A DNA stretch of 64,000 nucleotides, from contig CM066305.1 of assembly GCA_033807695.1 (NCBI GenBank), forward strand, positions 4,030,001 to 4,094,000, read 5' to 3'. Below, in pieces: positions 1-11,000 of the stretch. Each line of letters begins with the position of its first letter. Positions within the stretch are counted from its first letter, which is position 1. The notes beneath the pieces are model-generated. The model saw nothing but the letters and a program-made list of their open reading frames with translations. It ran no database searches and was not told the origin of the DNA. The position numbers and the translations under genes are program-made. The stretch is from Daedaleopsis sinensis. Taxonomy: Eukaryota; Basidiomycota; Agaricomycetes; Polyporales; Polyporaceae.

Positions 1-2962
1 GTGGTGGCGGCGGACTCGGGCTGCGCGCTCTAGGCTGCGCGGGTGCGTCGTCACGCTCCCTGCCCTGTCCCTTTGGAGGAAGATTGTGGGAAGGATGACG
101 AGGCTCATCGTCATCATCTTCGTGAGAAATGGCCGGATGGTGGCCGATGTGGTCTGGTTTCGGCGCAGGTTCCTGCAGCCTGGTGTTCCGTCGCCGTTGC
201 TGGTCGGGACACCTCGGGAACATGCTCTCGTCAAATAGAGCGTGAGCAGAGGTGAAGATCACGTTGTTTGGTGACCGCATGAACCGAAATCCATGTCCTC
301 CAGGTGCGACACCGATGTAAGTCATAAGCTCAGACTTAGGCGATAGTTTGTTCTTGCGTACTTCACTGGGGATGTGAATGTACGCTCCGCACCCAAAGAC
401 TCGGAGGTGGTCTATACGAGGGGGTTCATCGTGAAGGAAGCCTAGCGGTGTCTGCCATTCAAGGCGACGCATAGGGGTCCTGTTGTAGACGTGAACGGCG
501 TGATCCACCGAGAGCTCCCACCACGATTGAGGAAGACATGCTTCGAGGCGCATAGCCTCTCCCTTGTCCATGAGCGTTCGAATGAGACGCTCTGCGCGAC
601 CGTTCTGCTGATGCGTGTGCGGTGCGCTCTGATGGATCTCGATCCCTTTCTCCTTGAGCAAATTCACGAAAGCGTCGGATGTATACTCCCCCCCTGCATC
701 AGACATCCACTTCTGGATCTTGGCGTTGAACTGCGTCTCGACGAGTGCGATGAATTGTCGCGTAGCCGACAATGCAGCACCTTTCGTGCGCAAATGTACG
801 ACCCAAGCCGTCGACGAACAGTCATCCAGATAGAGGATACTGTAGCGGTACTTGTGGTATGAATCCACAGGGTAGGATTTTATGTCCGAGTGAATGAGCT
901 CGAAAGGGCGCGTAGCGCGCTTTGTGGACGGCGGGAATGGCCGAAGAGGCATCTTCCCTTGAGCACATCCAGGGCAGAGAGAATCCTCAGAAGGGAACTC
1001 AATGGTAGGGAAACGTTGTGTGTGTTCCCGTGCGTGTCGTAGGACCTCGCGCGAAGGGTGCGCGAAACGACGATGCATGATCTCGTACGTGAGTTTGAAG
1101 ATCATCGGAAAGATATTCATCGCATCCTGCTTAGGGAGCGATTTGACACAGTATATCGTGTCGTTTGGAGCTCTAGGGTAGGAGACCATAAAGATCTTTC
1201 CCGAGCGGAAGTGGAGAGATATGTGCTGCGAGTCGCCGCGCACGCTCAATCCATTTCGAAGAAACTCCCCCAGAGAAAGCAGTCGTGAGGTGAGGTCAGG
1301 GATGTAGAACACAGGCGTGATTCGCACCGTGCTCTGACCCATAGCGTCCGGACAATTCAGGATGATAGTCCCAAAGCCCATCACCATCGTAGAGCTGTTC
1401 GCAGTTGAGACAGGAATAGGATCTTCAAGCTGTGTGTACTCCATAAAGTCGTCCAAGCTATACGTGAAGTGCATAGACGCTCCCGAGTCGAGTAGCCACA
1501 TAGGATACTCGATGGAGCTCTGAGCAGACTGGCTGGTGACTTTCCCTTTCCCTTTGCACGACGCGCACGCAGCATAATGGAGCGCATGACAACATATATT
1601 GGTGGTGCAAGCTACGATTACAGGATCACGAAGATCTACATAATCCGGACGATCACATGCGGCTGTGGGAAGCGCATTAGTGATGTCACTGTAGCATGAG
1701 GAGTAAGGTACTTGCCTGTACTGCTCGTAGAAACCAGCGGCTTCAGCGATGTCGTCGTCGACATCGTCGCTGAGGGAGACAGCGTCCTCAGCGTCCTCGT
1801 CGTCGGTCCATCCGAGCCGCTCCTCGAGCGAAGGGCGAGAGCGCTTGGAAGCGCGACTCTCGGTGTCGGAGTCATCGACCTCCTCGATGCGAGCACTGCT
1901 GCCAGAGGCCATATTGAGAATACTGCCCGAGGCGACGTTGAGAACGTGCTCGAGGGTACGAATCCCTTCGTAACGAGGGGTGATGTCGAGCTCCTTCGTC
2001 AGCTCAAGGGCCCGAGTGAAGTTCGGGTACTTGTTGTCTCCGGTGGGGACAGCGACGGGCTTGCGAAGCAAGGCGCGAGGATCCTCAGCGCTGGGGGTGT
2101 TGGCGACAGTGGGGCCATCGAAGAGAGCCTGGGAGACAATGTGGGCATGGCCATGGCCGCCGGAGTTATCACCGCCGTTGCGGTGCTCCTTCTTGTTGTT
2201 GCGACCAGCGCCACGGTTGCCACACCTGCCGGGCTTGCCTTTCCCCTTGTCCTGAGCGCTGCTGCTGCCATTCTGGCGCTGCTGCTGCTGCTGGAACGAA
2301 GGGTCCGGCTGCTTGCGCTTGATAGCGCTAAGCTTGTTGGCGTTGCCGCCACCGTTGCCGCCAGAGGTCTTGCGACCGTTGCGCTGCTCCCAGTTGAGAA
2401 CGACCGCGCGCTGGATCATGTCGACCTTGAGCTCCTTGACGGTCTCGCTCTGGCCAATGACCTGGGCGATCGCGTCCATCGAAGGCGGGAGCTTCGAGAG
2501 GAGGATCATCGCCTGCACGTAGCTGGGGAACTTGCACTCCGCCGCCATGAGACGCTCAAAGTGTGCTTGGATCTTATCCAGAGCGACAGCGGGATGAGCG
2601 TTGGAGGGGATGTGCGTGTCCAGGACAGCCTTGAACTCCGAGTAGACCGCGGCGATGCCGGGCTTCCCGTAGGACGTCTCGAGAGCCGTCCAGATCTGGT
2701 GGGCAGTCGTCTTGGACTTGACCTTCTCCTTGATCGACTCGGAGAGACGAAGAAGGATGTTGCCCATGGCGCGAGTGTTCGCGTCCGACCACGTCTTCAC
2801 CTCCTCAGCGTTGCTGTGATCCTCGGCGAGGGTCGGCTGCTCGTCGCTGTTGACGGTAGGCCACTGGCCTTGCGACATGAGGAAGGACTTCATGATCGGA
2901 GCCCACGACTGGTAGTTCGTGCCGTTGAGAACGGGGACGAGCGACTGGAGGCTGTTGGACAT
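1..2962 (-). mobile_element. Ty1/copia retrotransposon Gag-Pol ORF, 5' part
   Basis: A single open frame starts at the ATG at 2962 and stays open to the left edge, about 987 codons. The N-terminus has the copia Gag (UBN2/DUF4219) signature LNGTNYQSWAPIMKSFL, followed by a long Gag helix region and a Gln/Gly/Lys-rich linker. A protease motif LLDSGASMHF lies near 1490, with the usual downstream YIPDLTSRLLSLG. The pre-integrase domain has HRRFAHPS and CPGCAQGKM. The integrase core shows HSD, a second Asp in WMSDAGGEY, and Glu in QQNGRAER, consistent with a DD35E triad. Reverse transcriptase and RNase H would lie left of the window. No classical CCHC zinc knuckle was found. The lack of stops in the visible part suggests a recent insertion. 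The family assignment is firm; activity is inferred. Confidence 0.93.
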
Positions 2963-3215
2963 GTTGAGGAGAGCGAGGAGAGTTCTGTGATAGACACAGT
3001 CAGCGTATGTCCAACATCATCGCAGAGCAGCACAGCGGCGCATAAGCGATGGATGCCGATAGTCTCCCCCTCCTTGTGCTGACGGCAGCAGGACATAGTC
3101 CGCGCACTGTGCAGCACGACGTCGAGCCATTGAAAGGCGACGTTCAGGTGAGCTGGGAGCACCATGCTGCTGCCAGTGACGGCGCACGCAAGGGCATCGA
3201 CCAGGGCTCATAACC

Positions 3216-3527
3216 TGTCGAGCAAGCGGGGTAACGCAGTGGACCGCTCGGACCAACTCACCTGTGATAGAGTGTGTGTGTGTTGCGAGAGAGTAAGAGG
3301 CGAAAGCGACTTTTGATTCAGCTCCTGCAGAGCAGGGTTTATATACTACAACAGCGGGGCGATTACCTAAGTACTGTATAGCAATGCGGCAGTACATGCG
3401 GCAGTACAATGTCTGCGTCAGCCTGAAACGGTATCAGCATGCGTGATGCTGATGTGATACAGATGAAACGGGGATGCAGCCAAGTATGGCGCAAGTGAAC
3501 CGGCTGCTACAAGGCACCAATTCAACA
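3216..3527 (-). repeat. Probable 5' LTR of the copia element
   Basis: Read on the minus strand, the segment begins TGTTGAATTGG and ends CTCGACA, giving TG...CA ends over about 312 bp. Just inside lies GGTTATGAGCCC, a plausible primer-binding region. A TATATAAAC box at 3337-3345 suits a U3 promoter. The 3' LTR is off-window, so the ends cannot be checked by LTR-LTR alignment, and the inner boundary is the less certain one. Confidence 0.5.
3337..3345 (-). promoter_or_regulatory. TATA box in the copia LTR
   Basis: TATATAAAC on the minus strand, about 375 nt upstream of the Gag ATG and inside the presumed U3 region. Confidence 0.45.
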
Positions 3528-3560
3528 GACCCTCCTCATGCTCTGAAACCTCTTAAAAGG

Positions 3561-4142
3561 TGAATTCAATGGTCAAGAATGAGGTATTGCCCCGGGTAGA
3601 GCAGGGAAAAAATGCGAAATAAAACTGGACCCACCAGGATTTGAACCCTAGACATCACTAGCCTCATCATCTGATCACTGCATCCAATCACTACTCCATA
3701 TGACCTTGATATTTCAAGAAGATACATCGCCCATATACCACTCCTTCCTGGACTTAGATGTTTTTACTCAAGCTCACCTCCCGAAAAACCACTGTGCTCT
3801 ACTGCTAATGTGAGCTATAGCTGATTTAAACATAATCCTGAGCACATATATTGTAGAGTGGACTGTAGATCAGAAGAGTATACTGTATACCAAATGGCTG
3901 TAGAGCACAGCAGTCTTCCCGGAGGTAAGCTTGAGTAGAAACAGCTAAGTCCAGGAAGGAGTGGTATATGGGCGATGTATCTTCTTGAAATATTAACGTC
4001 ATATGGAGTAGTGGTTGGATGCAGTGATCAGATGATGAGGCTAGTGATGTCTAGGGTTCAAATCCTGGTGGGTCCAGTTTTATTTCGCATTTTTTCCCTG
4101 CTCTACCCGGGGCAATACCTCATTCTTGACCATTGAATTCAC
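3561..4142. mobile_element. Foldback element with tRNA-like arms
   Basis: Two inverted arms of equal length, 3561-3803 and 3900-4142, flank a 96 bp spacer. The outer roughly 100 bp of each arm match almost base for base and the inner parts diverge slightly. Each arm carries a B-box-like GGTTCAAATCC (plus strand 4055-4065; minus strand in the left arm) ending in GGTGGGTCCA, with an A-box-like TAGTGGTTGGA about 45 nt upstream. This resembles a tRNA-derived SINE present as two inverted copies, or a foldback transposon. No convincing 5' acceptor stem pairs with the 3' end, so it is not called a tRNA gene. It carries no coding sequence. Confidence 0.75.
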
Positions 4143-4342
4143 CATCTAACCTCACTTTTAGAGTGTTTAAGAGGTCTAAGAGTAAGAGCAGGATGTGATG
4201 ATGCTGCAAATTGATAAAAAGTTTGTCAATATATTGCTCTGGATTAGTACACTTTTTCTACTAGTTATACTAATATAGTTGGACCACCTTGCAAATATGT
4301 ACAAGTTTGACACATGCGCAAAATGTGTAACACTTGCACACA
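4143..4342. other. AT-rich junction between foldback and GH79 fragment
   Basis: About 200 bp of AT-rich sequence unlike its GC-rich surroundings, starting next to the last GH79 codons with the palindrome TTGCAAATTTGCAA. It probably belongs to inserted DNA that replaced the GH79 3' end. Confidence 0.4.
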
Positions 4343-5938
4343 TTATTGCAAATTTGCAAGGGAGGTTTTTCCAGATGCCGACGGCGCCCCACTCGCCGTC
4401 TCGAAGCTCTGCCCCGCCCACGTGAGGTTCGCCGTGTCGTCCGCATACTGGATCACCAGCCGCCGCGCGGACGCGTTCACCGTTTTGCTCCCGCCCGTGG
4501 ACGCGAAGTCGATGTGCATGCTCGGGCGCGGGCCCGTGCTCGTCGTCAGCCACGGGTGCAGGTTGACGAAGACGGCACGGACGAGCTTCCCGCCCTCAAA
4601 CGCGGCGTACCCGGACACCTGCGTGTCGCCAATGGCGAGCTCGATGATCTGGGACGCACCCGTGCTCCCGATGAGGGTGTTGACGACAAGCCCGCCATAG
4701 TACGCAGGCTGAATGTGCGGAGGCACGGGGGTGTCCAGCGGTGAGCCGTCGATGATGGAGCGGTTCAGGCTGACCGGTTGGATCTGGCATTGAACGGTGA
4801 GTGGGTGTGAATAATTGGTTGGCAGGGTATGGGACATGGGAATGGACATACGAAGTTGTATTTGTAGCCCACACCCCCGCAGTGGAAGAAGGCTTCCCTG
4901 ATGCCTAATGTGGACGCCTGGAGGGTGTAGTCGATGGCCCACAGCGCGATGCCAGCCGTGTTGCTGACGCCAGGCGCACCGTGGCAGGCAACACTGTTAG
5001 TTTCGCTGAGAGGGGAGCCACAAAGTCAGTATGTCGCATGCAATACTAGGGACGAAGCTAGCGTTAGCATGCGTACCCAAGAATGTGCGGGAGACCCAGT
5101 GCATGTGTCGCAGCGATGTCGGCATTGAATATAGTCAGATTGCTCCGGATGGACGCCTTGTCCATGAACGACACGAGTGGGAAGTTACCGCCGGTACAAA
5201 CCACGGCAGAGTAGCGATGCTGCGAGATCCTGGTAGTAGCCATAACGGGAAGTAAGGAATACACTTGTCAGCTATTCTCGTGCTTCGGATACCGTGCAGG
5301 TCAGAGCGTAGAGCTACGTACACGGAGATCATAGCCTTCCCAGGTGTGCTGCTCAAAATTCCAAGATCGAAGAGCTGTCGCGGGGTGAAGTCCTGCTCTG
5401 CGAACGACGCGCCTTGAAGAGAGATGCGCCCGTCGCGTCCGGAGATTCCAGCCGCCTGCGCTACCGGGTCGGCAACAGATATCCAGTCAGCGACATACTG
5501 CTCGACGGTCCAGTTGCTTGGGCGCAATCCGTTGAGCTTGTAGAAGTCCGCCTCGTTCCCGACCTCGATGAGGTCAAGAACGACTCCGGAGCTTTGTACG
5601 GCAGACGTCTTGAACGCTTTGACGATAGACTTGACCATGTTGACTGCGTTCGTAATGTTGTCAGCGCCGAGATTGACGCCCCATGTCATATGCGTGCCAC
5701 TCGGGAGGAAGCGCGAGAGCTGGTAGAACTCATCGCCGACCGTGACGCGACTCGCCTGCGGGAAAGGAGTGATCGAGTCCGGTGGCGGGAACTTGTCCTC
5801 GTTGATGGTGATCGACGGCGAGAACAAGGTGAGGTCCGCCGTGTTCGCGCCAACGCGGATCTTAGGTGGTTGGCCGGTGAGCGCACCCTTAGGTACAGTG
5901 CAGTGACCCAGCTGTATGGCAGGTAACAGTCCTCTCAC
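4343..5938 (-). pseudogene. GH79 (beta-glucuronidase-like) gene, truncated
   Basis: Four coding segments (5938-5322, 5229-5077, 5005-4852, 4783-4343) join in frame with GT-AG introns to give 454 residues. The product resembles fungal glycoside hydrolase family 79, which removes glucuronic acid from glycans such as arabinogalactan. The probable acid/base Glu is in LIEVGNEADFY, the nucleophile Glu is in GETNSVACHG, and a C-terminal beta-domain follows (YYGGLVVNTLIGSTG, SGYAAFEGGKLVRA). No signal peptide or usual N-terminal segment was found upstream of LTGQPPKIRVGANT. The C-terminus stops at SGKTSLANLQ, where inserted DNA begins, so the final beta-strands are missing. Both catalytic residues survive, but the protein is probably not functional. 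A missed 5' exon upstream of 5938 is possible. Confidence 0.8.
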
Positions 5939-6810
5939 ATGACTCTCCTTAATGTGCCTGTCCCTTTTCCGGCTGTCTCTCTGTGCTACATCTCACCTAT
6001 TTGGGTTTGTAGTCCTGTCATACGTTGTCCAAAGTCCACTACGAAGACCTACCACTGGCATCATGGAGCCCGTGAGGGGACGAGCTTATGTAAGTACTCG
6101 TTGTGACCGGACTCGAGTACGACATCGACACCGAGGTGAGTGCGAGCGCATGCGAGCAGGGTAGAACGGTGGAGGCTAGAGCCTAGTACTGCAGGGTGTG
6201 GTATCGATTGCAGCATGGAGGTGAGTAACTTGACTTGAGGGAGGTCCCGGGCGGTTGAATATGCTGACTTCCATCAGGAAAAACCAAAATCTCGGTAGAC
6301 TTCACCTAGGCTCGCGAGTCCAGAGAGACGCTCAATTGTCTCGAGAGTATTCGAGAGTACACGTGAGCTGGGATAAAATGCATCAGTGCTACTAATGTAA
6401 TTTTATACATCGAGTACATACATTGAGCTATCAGAAGTGTTGTCACAAAAGTTGAACACCAACGGTCCATTGTACATTGCATGAGAATGATTGCAACATA
6501 GGCAGAGGCGAAGGGGAAATGCTTGAAGTTGCACAAGACCGGCCCTAAACCTGGCGCTTAAGGCCATCATTCAGTGCGCTGGCAGTCGCCGCCCTCGCTT
6601 CTTCATCCCCCACCCTCTCGACGCTCGTACTAGCTCACCCTCTCCACCACGCACAAAACCGCTGCATGCAGTAGGCCCTAGGCTTCTCCAATGGTAAGCT
6701 CTCCGTTGCATTACTCAGCGTGTACCCACATTCAATTGCCATGAACCGCTACACCAACTGTTTATCCACATGGCAGCTCTTCCGGGCTTGCATGCTGCAT
6801 GGACGAGGAG
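5939..6810. other. No gene recognised
   Basis: About 870 bp between the GH79 fragment and the phospholipase D remnant. No GH79 first exon could be identified on the minus strand, and other reading frames are short. Confidence 0.4.
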
Positions 6811-7452
6811 ATGTCGGACAACGCACGACTGCACAACATCCACTCGAAGGCCATGATTGTGGACGACCAGCGCATCATTGTGAGTGCCTTCCTCATTGTC
6901 CGTGCACCCACAATCGGCCATCTTGCTGAATTGATTGCAGTGCTTGTAGATGGGTTTGGTCGACCTGAAGAACCGTAGTCAGATGGTAAGGAGCTGTTGT
7001 AGAGTAATCTTTACATCATGCTAATTATGGGATAGGGTGACAGAGACTCCGAGATTGCGCTAGTCTTCGAGGACGGCAACTTGATCGGGTTGTACATGGA
7101 CGGCGAGCCCTACCAGACCTCACACCTCGCTGCGACGCCTCAGCAGAACCTCTAGAGAGGTGAGAGCCCACAACTGACGAACACTGACTCAGACATGGTC
7201 CCGCTTAGAGCACCTCGTGCTCATCGAGCCACAGTGGTGTGCCGTCCGTGACCTGGCCCCGACTCGTTCATGCGTGCGGCCTTGCACCCGAACGAGGATG
7301 AGATGGAGCAGTACGAGAACACGATGCAGACCCGGTCTGCCGGGACACGGTCACCCTCTGGAACGAAGCCGCGCACAAGAACCGGGAGGTGTTCACAGAG
7401 ATCTTCCGCCCCGTGCCGACAAACCTCATCCTGTCGTGGAAGGACTATGACG
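6811..7452 (+). pseudogene. Phospholipase D C-terminal fragment, decayed
   Basis: Segments 6811-6879, 6950-6985 and 7036 onward join at GT-AG introns and encode the second HKD motif region of eukaryotic phospholipase D: HSKAMIVDD, then MGLVDLKNRSQM, then GDRDSEIALVFED. PLD hydrolyses phosphatidylcholine to phosphatidic acid. An in-frame TAG at 7153 breaks the expected Leu-Tyr-Arg-Glu stretch. Homology resumes after a small intron (EHLVLIEPQW), then needs frame changes near 7260 and 7325 to reach DTVTLWNEAAHKNREVF and PTNLILSWKDYD. The N-terminal two thirds of the enzyme are absent. This is a dispersed gene fragment, not an active gene. Confidence 0.82.
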
Positions 7453-9103
7453 TGTGTCCCTTCCCTTTCTCTCCCTCCTCGTATCTGCTCTAAAGCCCCG
7501 CACAGTCGCCTTCACCTATCCTTCCCCGTCCAGCCATTCATCACAACGTCCCCGGGCACAGTGACCCGCCCACTGGCAGGCACTGAGCTTCCCCCTCCAC
7601 ACGGCCCACCGCCCTAATCAGTGCTCGCTGCTAGTACATCTTCTATCACAAGATACACTCTCCCTCTCCCGCCACGTATGCACCTGTATTCGATCGTTGG
7701 TTGGTGTATGTACAAGATGTATATATTATACCGCTGTAGTGACCCCTGCAATGTCATCAGCCTTCGTTCTATCACCAATGTGTGCGATGCCTAATGGAAT
7801 ATAATATGTAATGTATGTGGGATATAAACATCTCTCAAGTAAGTACCGCAGCTATCGAGATCTCGGGAGTACTCTCGAATTGCAAGGGGCGGCTATCGGG
7901 CACTCCCGAATGGGGGACTTGTGTCGGGGACTCTCCCGTCTCGCGAGTCTCGTGAGAGCACGCGAGCTAAGTATTTTTTCCCTGATGTCCTTGCCAGCCA
8001 GAGTCCCGAGTCGAGGCGAGGTGAGGCAGCTGAGAAGGGTGCGCGAATGCGGTAAGTGGCCTAGCCTTCGTGACTATGGTCGACGTGTCTCGTCGAGGGC
8101 AATGGCGGGCGTGCGAATGCGGTAAGTGGTCCAGTGGTCCAGCCTCCGTGACTATCGTCAACGTATCTCGTCGAGAGCAGCCTTGGGTCACTCTGGGTCA
8201 GTCAGCCATTCACACCGCATTGAACTGACCATGCAATAGTACGCTGACTGCATCCCGACTACTGTCAGGTCTGTTCACAACGTACTACACCGCTGTTCGA
8301 CGCCGCCCGCCGCCACCACAGGCCATGGATGTTGAGTTCGTTAGTTATTGGATCCATTGTAGTAGCTCTATACTAGTATCAATTTATGGAATCTGATTGG
8401 ATACTAGAACAACGAGCCCGAGTGAATCCGTATGCGTACCAGGAGCAAGCCAGCTCAAATGTCGAGTGATATCGAGTCATTTGGGAAACATCTTTTAGGC
8501 GAGTATCGCTAGCGACTCACTAATTCGGAGGGATCCCAAATGTCTCGAGTTTTGTCTCATTTCCACGAGACAATGCGAGACTTCTGGGAAAATCAGCCAT
8601 TTAAGCGAGCATTCGATATTTCTCGATCTATCTCGAGGGCGTTTTGACTGGGAGTGATTAGTTACAGTGCGTGGCCCCTTCATCTTCATAAGCGCGCAAG
8701 ATCGGATCGGGAAGTCAATGGCTTGGGATCCTAATATGCACAAACAATGGACCGTTGCTCCTCCAACAGTCTTAGCCGTCTGAGTCTTGACTCTTTGTCA
8801 CCATCAACACCAGGTACTCCGTATGTCCTCTTTCCTCTACGGCGCCCTCGCTAACAGGATGCGTACAATAGTAATGGTCTCCCTGAATAAATCATTGCTG
8901 TCACCCACTGTGAATGTCCGACTTTAGCACTCCGAGGAGTCTGTGCTGGCATATAAGTACACGAGTCTCCTGTCTCTAGCCGCATTTACCCCTCCCACTT
9001 AACACTTCGTGGTCAAGTCCCGCCTGTGGCACCATCTGCTAGCTTACGGTAGGTATGTTCTCTATTGCCTGATATGAGGTATGGACTGATATACTGCCGT
9101 CAG
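7453..9103. other. Repeat-rich intergenic DNA
   Basis: No convincing coding region. The stretch from 7850 to 8660 is unusually rich in CTCGAG/TCTCG-type words and short inverted motifs, and includes a tandem duplication at 8041-8176. A TATA-like ATATAAG at 8953 and a probable 5'UTR intron (GTATGT near 9053 to CAG at 9103) belong to the next gene. Confidence 0.4.
8041..8176. repeat. Two-copy direct tandem repeat
   Basis: Unit 1 (about 8045-8101) and unit 2 (about 8112-8176) both run from TGCGAATGCGGTAAGTGG to TCTCGTCGAG. Unit 2 has a small internal duplication of TCCAGTGG. Confidence 0.7.
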
Positions 9104-10540
9104 ATGGATCACACGATGAAGCTCAACATCGACATATTCCTCATCATCCTTTCCTTCGCTGAGCCAAAAGCGATCTGCCCACTCACGGAGACGTGCAGAT
9201 TTCTTCGCCATGAAGGCGCCAAGGCTCTCCTTCGGCGCGGAGTGACCCTTCGTACTGCCCAGCAAGTTCGATCCTTCGTCTCGTTCGTGGAAGCAGAGGA
9301 AGGCACCGAACGACGACAGTTATTACGTTGTCTGAAGCTCTATCCTCATTATAACGAAGTGGCCGCCTTCGGGGAAATGGGGGATGTTCTCAGCGCCCTT
9401 TTCCTTAGCCTCCATGATACCCTCCCTGGGCTACAAGAACTGGCTATCAGTGTTCCATTCGATCGTCTCCTCTCACACCCCGGAATGGTCGGATCTATCG
9501 CTGGAATTACCACCCTCAGAAATCTCCGCATCGAAGGAGCCGGCGAGCGCGCCATTCAGTTCCTCCAGAACATACAATTCGCACTGGAGCTCGCATACCT
9601 AGAATTCTCTTTCGATGTACACGAAACTACACGAGATCTGGATATCGCCAAGCTTCTGCCCGCATCACAACACACTCTCAAATCTCTCACCGTCGTCGAC
9701 TTCAGTGGCAAGATATTCGCTGATGGACTAGTGCTTAATAATCTGACAACACTCGATATACGGGGCATTGATGCACGCATCACAACTCATCTCGTCCACT
9801 TGTGTCCCAACCTCACCTCGCTTTACATCTCGCGAGGCGACTATTTCGATTTGGGCGTCGACACTCAGGACTATGAAACTTATCGTGCGATGAACAAGAA
9901 GCAGCAACAATTGCATGGCTCGTGGCGCTCACTCGAATGTTTGATGTGCCCGTTCTATCACCTCTATCTCCTAGGACTGACATGCCATGTCCGTTCCTAC
10001 GTGGACCTGGATTTCTTTGCGGACGACCACTACGACGCCTATTTCCGAACTATACTTTCAGATATACGACCAAAGGAAGTGAGCGTGTCCGAGATGCACG
10101 GATGCCATCGACTACTCGCCGGAAGCTTCGTCGAGGCGCTCTGCGAGGCGCGAGAGCCGCAAATCGAGTCCTTGAGCCTCAATATCATCATTTCCTGCTT
10201 GGACCTCGACCTTGACGTCGCCTTCTTCTTGGTGAATGAGGATTTTGTATCTCTCGTCGTCAATGTGTGTTGACTTCTGGTGCCACTTTAGAACGCTATC
10301 ATCAGGATCGCTCAGATTCTTCGACTCACTTCGCTCGACGTTAGCGTCCAGAAGTATTTCGTCCCGGATCCGTACGACTGTCCCCATTCCTTGAAGAAAT
10401 GTCCTGCGGAAAGAGCAACGAGAACGGCTGCTTTCAAAGCCGCACTGAATGCAACGGATATTGAGGCCACCATCAGACGCTTTCGATCCGCGGTGCCGAC
10501 CCTTGAAAATGTTACGCTCTCGTTGCACATTGCCAAATGA
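9104..10540 (+). CDS. F-box/LRR-like protein
   Basis: Exons 9104-10231 and 10292-10540 are joined by a 60 nt GTGAAT...TAG intron and give 458 residues. The N-terminus (MDHTMKLNIDIFLIILSFA, then ICPLTETCRFLRHEGAKALL) has the hydrophobic F-box-like helix pattern common in Agaricomycete F-box families. The rest is a series of leucine-rich strand-helix units such as LRNLRIEG and LTTLDIRG. Such proteins usually act as substrate adaptors of SCF ubiquitin ligases; the substrate is unknown. The ATG at 9104 was chosen because it follows an apparent 5'UTR intron; MKLNIDIF could be a second start four codons later. Its N-terminal pattern resembles the genes at 53625 and 55847, so it likely belongs to the same expanded group. 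Confidence 0.75.
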
Positions 10541-11000
10541 AATGTCATTCTAGATCTAGGTGATTCCTCTAGTACCAGTGCGTTTCTGCCTCCCCTATCA
10601 ATTGCTCCTCTAGACTGACATGCACAACGCAGTGTACCGCTATTGAATGCCAGAATTATAGCCGGAGCGCGTATATCTACGATATTTCGAGACACGCTCC
10701 CACGTGATGAAGCTCGATAGGGACATAGTAGGACGTGTACTCACGAAAGCAAGGGAAATGTGCACAGTAGGTACTCTGGGGTACACGAACCAGCATGCCA
10801 CGAGCGACCGACTCTCTCACACCTCTTCGCTCGGACCGGTGACTGACATTCCAGCCACACCAGGCGCACCCGACTGCTTGCAGCTCTCGCACGCAATCTT
10901 CTACACACATCGCGCACCACACGGCGGAGAGAAGTCTTACCCACACTCTTGCACTCGACTCTACTCGACTCGACTCGCTGAACAGCAGGATATCGATGCC
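10541..11000. other. Intergenic region upstream of oxygenase 1
   Basis: No gene recognised. A CT-rich stretch with repeated CTCGACT words (about 10955-10980) lies just before the oxygenase start and may be part of its promoter. Confidence 0.35.

Noticed and set aside
1712..3082. 456-codon plus-strand open frame
   Set aside because: Shadow of the minus-strand copia Gag frame; GC-rich codons leave the opposite strand open. No family features.
4003..4076. Possible functional tRNA gene in the foldback arm
   Set aside because: A- and B-box-like words are present, but no 5' acceptor strand pairs with TGGGTCCA and the T-stem is poor; treated as a tRNA-like repeat.
10265..10291. 27 nt intron in the F-box gene at 9104
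   Set aside because: Too short; a GTGAAT donor at 10232 gives a normal 60 nt intron in the same phase.
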